Positions 26,183 to 32,826 of a stretch of DNA of 64,000 bases are shown here, piece by piece. The notes under the pieces were generated by a model that saw only the letters and a program-made list of their open reading frames with translations, ran no database searches and had not been told where the DNA came from. The stretch covers positions 29,221 through 93,220 of the forward strand of contig DXZQ01000007.1 of assembly GCA_019419585.1 (NCBI GenBank), written 5' to 3'. Position 1 is the stretch's first letter. Each line of letters begins with the position of its first letter. The position numbers and the translations under genes are program-made. This DNA is from Collinsella sp. Its GTDB lineage: Bacteria > Actinomycetota > Coriobacteriia > Coriobacteriales > Coriobacteriaceae.

Positions 26183-26854
26183 ATGGATGAGTTGGAGGAA
26201 GGCATGGGGGCGCTGAAAGCGAAACTCGGGAGAATCCTGACAAAGCCCAAGGTATTCTTCGCGGGCCTGGCGCTTGGTGGAGTGATTGTGGCTGTACTTT
26301 TTATTAGCATTTTTAATAACGGAAAAGCTGCGGGTGCAAAAGAGACGACCCCCAATACGCTCTCCCCGTCGGTCGTGTTTGAACGTATTGCTTCCCAGAA
26401 TGAGATGGTTTCTGCATCGCAGAACTACGCGATTGTCGATAAGGTGACAGATACCAAGAGGTTCTTCGATTGGTTTGATATCCCGTTTACAGAAAACAGT
26501 TTTTGGTATCGCTATGTTGGAACCATTAAGGCGGGTGTGAATCTCGAGACGGCAAAGATACATACAAATAAGAAAAAGCTGACCATTACGATGGATGAGC
26601 CTTACGTAATTTCAAACACGCCAGATATGAAGAAATCGGGTGCTCTCGAGGAACGCAACAACATCCTCAATCCCATTGAGGTCAAAGACGTCACGGCGTT
26701 TGAAGCGCAGTGCAAGGAGCGGAGTGAAAGCGAGGCCATCAAGGATGGCAACCTGCTCGAAGAGGCTCGGGTGAACGCCGAAGCAAATATCCGTGCGATG
26801 TTCAACTCGGCATTTGGCGATGAATATACGGTTGATTTCGACTATCGGAAATAG
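26183..26854 (+). CDS. DUF4230-type membrane-anchored protein
   Basis: This 223-residue protein has a short cytoplasmic N-terminus, one helix at about 24-44 (VFFAGLALGGVIVAVLFISIF) and an extracytoplasmic domain. That domain starts SPSVVFERIASQNEMVSASQ, the characteristic opening of DUF4230. It contains a long beta region (YVGTIKAGVNLETAKI) and an Arg/Glu-rich C-terminal helix. DUF4230 proteins are widespread and uncharacterised. The gene ends 9 bp before the next one and both have good ribosome sites, so they form a two-gene unit within the island. Confidence 0.78.
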   Translation: MDELEEGMGALKAKLGRILTKPKVFFAGLALGGVIVAVLFISIFNNGKAAGAKETTPNTLSPSVVFERIASQNEMVSASQNYAIVDKVTDTKRFFDWFDIPFTENSFWYRYVGTIKAGVNLETAKIHTNKKKLTITMDEPYVISNTPDMKKSGALEERNNILNPIEVKDVTAFEAQCKERSESEAIKDGNLLEEARVNAEANIRAMFNSAFGDEYTVDFDYRK

Positions 26855-26863
26855 GAGGTCACT

Positions 26864-27925
26864 ATGGAGGATAAAGACGATCTAGCTGTTGTCGAAAGGG
26901 AGGAGTTGCCGCGACATAAGCAGAGTTTCGATATCCGTAAGGCCGCTGCCGGGTTGGTTGATGGCGCCGGAAGCGCGATGGCGGGCGCGGTTGCAACCGT
27001 ACAGAAAGTTGCCGATGGTGCAATGCGTGCTGCAACTCCGATGGTCGATGACGCCTTGGCAGCTATTGCTGATGCGGCCGATGGTGCGGCAGGTGCTGCT
27101 GCGGATATCGGTGACGCCGTCAACGATTGGGCATACCAACAGCAGCTTAATAGATACAGGCCGGTAACCAAAGAGACCTATCAGAGTCCTTCATTTTATT
27201 TGCCGAATATGATTCGAATTGTTGACGGAAATGAGCGTTGGGGCATCGACGCCTGTAGGGATGCTATTGGTTGGCTGGATACCGTTAAGGGCACGCAGAT
27301 TTTCAATCTGTACCGCGAGGCAATCGGGGATAGCGAATTGTCTTTCTACCCTAAACCATCTCTTTATTCCACATATTACATAGATGCTTTTGATCGGTCT
27401 CGCTTTGTTGATCTTGACTCTTATTTCGCAACCATGCAACAAGACAAGATGGCCGAGTTGAGACGGATTGCGTTCATGCTTGGCGCGAAGCGCTGCAAGT
27501 TGGAGGTGACGGAGTACGAGGAAACTCGGAGAGGCCACCAGGTTAAGGGAAATGCCAAAGCGGGAAAGAAGGGCTCGGCTCGAATCAACGGCTCTTTGAG
27601 CGATTTAACGAGAAATGAGAAGAAAATCCTGTTTACACAGGAATTTGAGGGAGACATGGTTCCACAGCGCCCTGAACTCCATTGGTATGCCCATGACTCT
27701 GACATTCTCTTGTTAATCGAAACGAGATGCGGTGGAGAGGATAAAAACAAGGCGAAGAGCTATCGGGTTGAATTGAAAAGCGAGACGACCATGACCATGT
27801 CCGTATCGCTTGCTATGGCTATCGATGAGGCATGCAGCAAGCTGAACATAAGGGCGAATTCGAGCCTAACAAGTCAAGCCAAGCGAGAGCTTCGGCAGTC
27901 GTTTGTGTTTGAAGTTGAATTCTGA
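26864..27925 (+). CDS. Unrecognised 353-residue protein with amphipathic Ala/Gly repeat region
   Basis: I do not recognise this family. Residues about 25-90 are an Ala/Gly/Asp-rich heptad-like stretch (VDGAGSAMAGAVATVQKVAD and onward) expected to form amphipathic or glycine-zipper helices. Residues about 95-200 form a mixed domain rich in Tyr and Trp (FYLPNMIRIVDGNERWGIDA). Residues about 200-353 look beta-rich with Lys/Arg patches (RRGHQVKGNAKAGKKGSARI) and end in FVFEVEF. No signal peptide or long hydrophobic helix is seen. It has a clear AGGAGG site and is coupled to the DUF4230 gene. A membrane-active or membrane-associating role is a guess from the N-terminal region. Confidence 0.6.
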   Translation: MEDKDDLAVVEREELPRHKQSFDIRKAAAGLVDGAGSAMAGAVATVQKVADGAMRAATPMVDDALAAIADAADGAAGAAADIGDAVNDWAYQQQLNRYRPVTKETYQSPSFYLPNMIRIVDGNERWGIDACRDAIGWLDTVKGTQIFNLYREAIGDSELSFYPKPSLYSTYYIDAFDRSRFVDLDSYFATMQQDKMAELRRIAFMLGAKRCKLEVTEYEETRRGHQVKGNAKAGKKGSARINGSLSDLTRNEKKILFTQEFEGDMVPQRPELHWYAHDSDILLLIETRCGGEDKNKAKSYRVELKSETTMTMSVSLAMAIDEACSKLNIRANSSLTSQAKRELRQSFVFEVEF

Positions 27926-28030
27926 TGTGTAGGGACCTTTTGCTGCGGGGTTCTTGTCCTTTACGGGATGGAAGCGTATAAACCCATACGGTGCAACTCT
28001 GTAAAAGTTACTAATATGCTGGCATCTATT

Positions 28031-28070
28031 CTAGTTAAAAGCGTTTAAAAACGGTTAATTCCATTTAAAT
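28031..28070. repeat. Right boundary array: four 10-bp phased repeats
   Basis: CTAGTTAAAA, GCGTTTAAAA, ACGGTTAATT and CCATTTAAAT follow in exact 10-bp phase. The first unit and its ATT prefix match the left array at 24182. With the palindrome at 28085 it closes the low-GC island. Confidence 0.7.
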
Positions 28071-28084
28071 CAGTAGTTGCAATA

Positions 28085-28113
28085 GGTGGCAAAGGGACAG
28101 CCCCTTTGCCACC
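28085..28113. repeat. GTGGCAAAGGGACAG palindrome, right flank of island
   Basis: GGTGGCAAAGGG and CCCTTTGCCACC are perfect arms. It is a variant of the 24106 copy with compensating changes in both arms. Confidence 0.85.
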
Positions 28114-28193
28114 TTAATGCCAAAATCAATTTGTCAAGGGTCAGAGGGTTTGAAAATCTACCATTTCTACCCCGTTCCCAAATGGCAGGTTTG

Positions 28194-28793
28194 CTACATG
28201 TTTGCAAAGCCTGTTTGGCGCAAGGCTTCGTAGAGGACGATGGCGGCGCTGTTGGAGAGGTTGAGTGCGCTGATGCGGTAGTCGTCCGGGTCGACGAAGT
28301 TGCCGCAGATATCCTGCTGAAGGATGGCTTCATGGCTGTCCTCGGTATGCCCCAGCGATTCCTCGTGGGCTTCCCAAGCCTCGGCGTTATCGAGTGAGTC
28401 GCAATCGCGCAGCATGGGGATGCGCTCGCAGCGCTCGGGCGCCGCGGCAAGCAGTGGCTCGGGAATCCCCGAGCTCTCGCTGCCAAAGACCAAGTAGTCG
28501 CCATCGCGGTAGGTACTTTGCGCATAGGTGCGGCGTGCCTTTTTGGTCAACAGATGCAGGCGCTCATCGGCGGGGGAGAGGCCGTTGCGCGCAAGAAAAT
28601 CCTCCCAGCCGGCATAGGTCGTCACGTCCAAGTTTTGCCAGTAGCCCAGGCCGGCGCGACGCACCGTCTTGTCGTCGAGCGAAAAGCCCAGTGGCTCCAC
28701 CAGATGCAGGCGGGCACCGGTAACCACGCAGGTGCGGCCGATATTGCCCGTATTGGCCGGAATCTCGGGCGCATACAGCACAATGTTGAACAT
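28194..28793 (-). CDS. trmL: tRNA (cytidine(34)-2'-O)-methyltransferase
   Basis: This 199-residue SPOUT-class enzyme starts MFNIVLYAPEIPANTGNIGRT, the hallmark N-terminus of TrmL. It has GLGYWQNLDV and the knotted SAM site (VFGSESSGIPEPLL, then LNLSNSAAIVLYEALRQ). It methylates the wobble base of tRNA-Leu. It is about 40 residues longer than E. coli TrmL (157 aa), partly because of an insertion with EEHEESLGHTEDSHEAILQQ-like acidic sequence before the last motif. The start at 28793 follows AAGGAGATTC. Confidence 0.9.
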   Translation of the reverse strand: MFNIVLYAPEIPANTGNIGRTCVVTGARLHLVEPLGFSLDDKTVRRAGLGYWQNLDVTTYAGWEDFLARNGLSPADERLHLLTKKARRTYAQSTYRDGDYLVFGSESSGIPEPLLAAAPERCERIPMLRDCDSLDNAEAWEAHEESLGHTEDSHEAILQQDICGNFVDPDDYRISALNLSNSAAIVLYEALRQTGFANM

Positions 28794-28816
28794 GAATCTC
28801 CTTGGCTCAGAACGAA

Positions 28817-28855
28817 AAACCACCACGAAGGGGACAGGCACCTTCGTGGTGGTTT
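28817..28855. repeat. CACCACGAAGGGGACAGG palindrome
   Basis: AAACCACCACGAAGG and CCTTCGTGGTGGTTT are perfect arms around GGGACAGGCA-like sequence. It is a diverged member of the same GGGACAG family, located in the trmL promoter gap. Confidence 0.75.
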
Positions 28856-28895
28856 GGCGGCTGTGTAACGGGCGGACAAATCCGCTTCGATAAAC

Positions 28896-30026
28896 CTAGG
28901 CGCGGTGCCAGTCGGTCAGGCAGGCATCGAGGGAGGCGATGAGCGCATCCTTGTCCATGTGACGGCCGATGATGCACAGGCTCGTCATGCGGTCGCCCGT
29001 CTCATCGTCCCAAATTTGCATAATCTCGGGGTTCTCGTCGATGATCTTCTGCTTCTCGCCCTCGGGCGCCGAATCGACAAACAGGCCGTTCTCCATCAGG
29101 CGCATCTGGTGGCCGGCCTGCTCAAACATGTAGCACATGTCCGGATTGCCGGTCTGCCACAGCGGACCCTTGACGCGAATGACCTCGTCGGGCCACTCCT
29201 GCTCAACAAAATCGGTGAACTTCTGCAGGTCAAACGGCTTGCGGCGCGAGTACACAAAGGTCTCGATGTCGTACTCGAGCACCTCGGGGTCGTCGTGCTC
29301 CTCGGGATGCTCCATGGCCTCGATCCAGGCGGCGGAGTTGTAGGCGCGCATAAAGTCGAAGCGGTCGGTATCGAGCAGTTCCTCCATGGGGACCTCGCCG
29401 TTTTGGGCCTCGACGATCACGGCGTCCTTCTGCAGGCTGCGCACGATGGCCTTGAGCTCGGCGATCTGCTCAGGCGTCACGGTATCGGTCTTGTTGAGGA
29501 TCAGCGTGGAGCAGAACTCGATCTGCTGGATGAGCAGGCTTTCGATGTCGTCCTCGTCGATATCCTCGGCCAGCAGGTCGCGGCCGCCGTTGAACTCGTC
29601 GTACATGCGGGCGCAGTCGACCACAGCCACGATGTTGTCGAGCGCAAGCTTGGGCTCGCCGCCCACCTTGGCCTCGTCGCAGAAGCTCGAGATGGTGTAG
29701 GCGATGGGAATGGGCTCGCAAATACCCGAGGCCTCGATGATGATGTAATCGAAGTTGCCCGAATCGGCGATGCCCTGCAGTTGGTTGGCAAGGTCATCCG
29801 AAAGCGTGCAGCAGATGCAGCCGTTGGTGAGCGGGATGAGGTCGTCGGTCTCGGAAAGGCCGCCGTCGGCGATGAGGCTGGCGTCGACATTGATCTCGCC
29901 GATATCGTTGACGATCACGGCGGCGCGGATGCCGCCGTCGTTAGCGAGGATGTGGTTGAGCAGGGTGGTCTTGCCGGCACCGAGGTATCCGGTAAGCATG
30001 ATGATCTTCACGGGTTTGTTGGGCAT
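28896..30026 (-). CDS. CobW/ZNG-family GTP-dependent metal chaperone
   Basis: This 376-residue G3E GTPase has the P-loop GYLGAGKTT at 13-21, the metal-binding CxCC (Cys70, 72, 73 in NGCICC), DVASL-like switch elements and NKTD for guanine. The C-terminal CobW_C domain (about 290-376) is present. Members deliver zinc, cobalt or iron to client enzymes; the metal is not decided here. The ATG at 30026 follows AAAGGAGGGCAC. It is monocistronic. Confidence 0.88.
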   Translation of the reverse strand: MPNKPVKIIMLTGYLGAGKTTLLNHILANDGGIRAAVIVNDIGEINVDASLIADGGLSETDDLIPLTNGCICCTLSDDLANQLQGIADSGNFDYIIIEASGICEPIPIAYTISSFCDEAKVGGEPKLALDNIVAVVDCARMYDEFNGGRDLLAEDIDEDDIESLLIQQIEFCSTLILNKTDTVTPEQIAELKAIVRSLQKDAVIVEAQNGEVPMEELLDTDRFDFMRAYNSAAWIEAMEHPEEHDDPEVLEYDIETFVYSRRKPFDLQKFTDFVEQEWPDEVIRVKGPLWQTGNPDMCYMFEQAGHQMRLMENGLFVDSAPEGEKQKIIDENPEIMQIWDDETGDRMTSLCIIGRHMDKDALIASLDACLTDWHRA

Positions 30027-30112
30027 GTGCCCTCCTTTGTTAGACATGGCTTACAGTTGAATTTTATGCCAAACGCCTGCTCTTATACCCACGCGCCGAC
30101 AAATAACACAGG

Positions 30113-30454
30113 CTACTCCCAGGCTCCCCACACGTCGGGACAATAGCCGACGGTGGCCTTCTTGCCATTGCGCACGATGGGCTCGGCTAGAACCTGCTGG
30201 TTCTCGAGCAGTTTGTCGAAGCGCTGGCTAGGGGTGAGGTGCTGGATGAGCGCGAGCGTCTCCTCGTCCTTGGCCTTGGGGTTGAGCAGCTTGTCGATGC
30301 CGCCGACCGCCTGCATCACGCTCGTGAGCTCGCCTTTGCTCATCTCCTTTTCCTTAAGGTCAATGAACTGCACCTTAATGCGACGCTCCTTAAAATAGCG
30401 CTGGGCCTTCTTGGTATCGAAGGACTTCTTAGTCCCGAAGATTTGCACGTTCAT
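30113..30454 (-). CDS. ArsC/Spx-like thioredoxin-fold protein without catalytic cysteine
   Basis: This 113-residue protein has the ArsC family pattern (NVQIFGTKKSFDTKKAQRYF at the N-terminus, LLENQQVLAEPIVRNGKKATVGY at the C-terminus). At the place where ArsC has Cys-x5-Arg and Spx has CxxC, it has FGTKKSFDTKKA with no Cys. It therefore cannot act as a standard arsenate reductase and may bind a partner as Spx does. It follows the flavodoxin-like gene by 17 bp in the same operon. Confidence 0.75.
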   Translation of the reverse strand: MNVQIFGTKKSFDTKKAQRYFKERRIKVQFIDLKEKEMSKGELTSVMQAVGGIDKLLNPKAKDEETLALIQHLTPSQRFDKLLENQQVLAEPIVRNGKKATVGYCPDVWGAWE

Positions 30455-30471
30455 ATTTATGTTCCGCCGTT

Positions 30472-31095
30472 CTACCGAATAAAGTTGGTTCGCTCGCGAT
30501 CGGCCTCGGGCGCTTCGACACCGGCGGCCTTTCCCGCCTCGATGCAACGTAGGAGCCAGGCCATGTTTTTGCCGATGTTTCGCATGGTGGCAAGGCCTTC
30601 GGCGTCCTGGGCGGCCTCGCCCGGCATGGCGCCAAAGACGTTGTTCCAGTAGGTGGATGCCACCACGGGCATCTGGTTGATGGTGAGGTACTTGTTGAGC
30701 ACATCGAAGGTGGTCGACGTGCCGCCGCGACGGGCGACGGCGATCGCGGCGCCCGGTTTGTGCGCAAAGGCCTTACTGCCGGCATAGAATGCGCGGTCGA
30801 GGGCCGAAAGGATGCGTCCGCTGGGATGCGCATAGTAGACGGGTGAGCCAAAGACAAAGCCATCTGCCTGCTCGGCGGCAGCGATGAGCTCGTTCACCAC
30901 GTCGTCGTCAAAGGTGCAACGGCAATCGAGCTTGCCGCACTGGCCACAACCAATGCAATCGCGAATAGGCTTGGCGCCCAGCTGAAACATCTCGGCCTCG
31001 ATGCCCTCGGCGTTAAGCTGCTCGGCGACCTCGGCGAGTGCGCGGGCCGTGTTGCCGTTTGCCTTGGAGCTGCCATTGACCAAAAGAACCTTCAT
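30472..31095 (-). CDS. Flavodoxin-fold NAD(P)H-dependent oxidoreductase (FMN reductase-like)
   Basis: This 207-residue protein has the FMN phosphate loop NGSSKANGNTARAL near the N-terminus, the Cys-rich CIGCGQCGKLDCRC at about 48-61, and GSPVYYAHPSGRILSALDRAFYA for the flavin. The four-Cys region resembles iron-sulfur flavoproteins (Isf-type), so a 4Fe-4S cluster is possible. The start is the ATG at 31095 (a GTG immediately precedes it) after AGAGGGAG. The ArsC-like gene follows in the same operon. Confidence 0.82.
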   Translation of the reverse strand: MKVLLVNGSSKANGNTARALAEVAEQLNAEGIEAEMFQLGAKPIRDCIGCGQCGKLDCRCTFDDDVVNELIAAAEQADGFVFGSPVYYAHPSGRILSALDRAFYAGSKAFAHKPGAAIAVARRGGTSTTFDVLNKYLTINQMPVVASTYWNNVFGAMPGEAAQDAEGLATMRNIGKNMAWLLRCIEAGKAAGVEAPEADRERTNFIR

Positions 31096-31169
31096 CACAA
31101 ACTCCCTCTGCTGTCGGTGACTTCTGCAGAGGATTATCGCACGATGGGGGAGGCAGTGCGGGCGCGGTG

Positions 31170-32699
31170 CTAATCCAGTTTGGTACCCGGCACCTGCACG
31201 GCTTTCCCGAGCAACGCTTTAAGCTCGTTCAAAATGGAAACGGGCTGACGGTCGACGCCGTCCAGATGGAGCGTGGCCACGCGAATGGGCGGCTGATATT
31301 CAAGCGAGCCGATGAGCACGGGAGAACCCAGGAACCGTTCGATGTCGCTTGCGATCTCATCGATTGCCTCGGGGCCGAGCTCGTCGAAGAGCGCCACGAA
31401 CGTTGGTCCCGTCGAGCGGAACAGGCGGCCCTTGCCGCGCGAACAATCCATGAGGCAGGCGGCGCTTTCGGCGAGTACGCGGTCGCCTGCATCGAATCCA
31501 AAGCGGGCATTGACCTCGGCGATATCGTCGACCTTAATGGCAATAAAGCCTGCCTCGCGCGCCACGCGACGCATCTCGCCAATGGCGTTGACCAGGGCGT
31601 GAATATCGCCCAGGCCGGTCACGGAATCAGTCGTATCTGCCAAGCTTCGGTTGATGATAATGCCGACATACATGCTGGGCTCGGCATCGGTGCCGTCCAA
31701 GCGGTAGCCCGTGCAGTCGCAAAGCACGTATTTTCCGGTGGCATCCATTACGCGATACTGCATGTAGTGGAAGTGCCACGTGCTGTTTATCACCATGTCG
31801 AGCTCGGCGCGTACGTTGTCGCGGTCCTCGGGATGAACGCGGGCGAGCCACATGTCGAGTGAGTTAAAAGGGTGCTGGGAGGGTAGGTCAAAATCGCGCA
31901 CGGCGTTAACCGACCATTGCGATTCGCCCGTATCGAGATTGAGGATAAAGGGATAGCGCGTCTCGGAGCTCATGGAGATCGCTTGGAACACCCGGTCGTT
32001 GCAGGGAAGCTGATCGACGATTGGGCGTTGCGGCGCGTCATCGTCTTTCGGTTGCTGCACACGATGCATAAGCTTATAGCGATACATCTTGCGATCGGCA
32101 TCCATCGTCATCTGGCGACGCGTGTCGCCAGCAAGTGGATCGACGCGCGAGCAGCCAAAGCTAAAGCTGCCGATCATGGGCGCCTTGCCACCTGAGCTCA
32201 CCTCGATCAGCCTGGTACGCACCTGCTCCAAGCGCTGCTCGAGTTCAATCTCGTTTGCGGAGGGCGAGATGAGCACAAACTCGTCTCCACCGATACGGAA
32301 CAGCATCTCATCGTGCTCCATGGTTTCGGAGAGCGTGCGGCAAATGCTCAGAATATAGCGATTGCCTTCGGCGTGGCCAAACCTATCGTTGCAATGCTTG
32401 AGATGGTCGATGTCAATATAGGCGCAGGTGAAGGGGTCGCCTTTGCGCCAGAGTTGCTCGACGTGACGGTCGAATCCGTTGCGGTTGCCCAAGTTGGTGA
32501 GCGGATCGATATAGGCGTTGCGCTCAAGCAGCTGGCGCTCTTGTTGCAGGATGGCATGCGTCTTTTGCAGTTGCTCACCAACGGCGCGTAGCTCAGCAGG
32601 CAGCGCGGCAACATCGAGTTCAGCGGTCGAGACGCCGTTCGCAAGTCGCTGAAGATAGGCAATAATCGATTGCTCGCCCAGGCGATATGACTCGTTCAT
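31170..32699 (-). CDS. Diguanylate cyclase: GGDEF - PAS - degenerate GGDEF
   Basis: This 509-residue cytoplasmic protein has a short helical N-terminus. It continues with an intact GGDEF domain (DPLTNLGNRNGFDRHV at about 65, active site RIGGDEF at 135-141), a PAS_3-type domain (WSVNAVRDFDLPSQHPFNSL) and a second GGDEF fold whose active site has decayed. No transmembrane helix is seen. It should make c-di-GMP, with the PAS domain as sensor. It resembles the N-terminal half of the gene directly upstream, so the two are probably products of duplication. The ATG at 32699 follows AAGGAGG. Confidence 0.85.
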   Translation of the reverse strand: MNESYRLGEQSIIAYLQRLANGVSTAELDVAALPAELRAVGEQLQKTHAILQQERQLLERNAYIDPLTNLGNRNGFDRHVEQLWRKGDPFTCAYIDIDHLKHCNDRFGHAEGNRYILSICRTLSETMEHDEMLFRIGGDEFVLISPSANEIELEQRLEQVRTRLIEVSSGGKAPMIGSFSFGCSRVDPLAGDTRRQMTMDADRKMYRYKLMHRVQQPKDDDAPQRPIVDQLPCNDRVFQAISMSSETRYPFILNLDTGESQWSVNAVRDFDLPSQHPFNSLDMWLARVHPEDRDNVRAELDMVINSTWHFHYMQYRVMDATGKYVLCDCTGYRLDGTDAEPSMYVGIIINRSLADTTDSVTGLGDIHALVNAIGEMRRVAREAGFIAIKVDDIAEVNARFGFDAGDRVLAESAACLMDCSRGKGRLFRSTGPTFVALFDELGPEAIDEIASDIERFLGSPVLIGSLEYQPPIRVATLHLDGVDRQPVSILNELKALLGKAVQVPGTKLD

Positions 32700-32737
32700 G
32701 ATGGATAACCTCCTTGGGCGGAACAACGGTTTGTATC

Positions 32738-32768
32738 ATATCCCCAATTCGGTTTGAATTGGGGATAT
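32738..32768. promoter_or_regulatory. Perfect 13-bp inverted repeat between the two c-di-GMP genes
   Basis: ATATCCCCAATTC (32738-32750) and GAATTGGGGATAT (32756-32768) flank a 5-base loop. No T tract follows on the minus strand. It overlaps the place where the promoter of the 509-residue protein should be (TATGAT), so an operator is as likely as a terminator. Confidence 0.5.
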
Positions 32769-32826
32769 AAGTTAGCTAATGGAGACAAATGCCCCCTTCG
32801 ACGGTGGCGTTTTGCGCGTGAGCGTA

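Noticed and set aside
24182..28070. CRISPR-like array from the short A/T-rich repeats
   Set aside because: Units are 10 bp without spacers, only three or four per array, and no cas genes are present.
28905..30146. Plus-strand frame of about 400 codons antisense to the CobW-type gene
   Set aside because: Shadow of a gene with intact G3E motifs on the minus strand.
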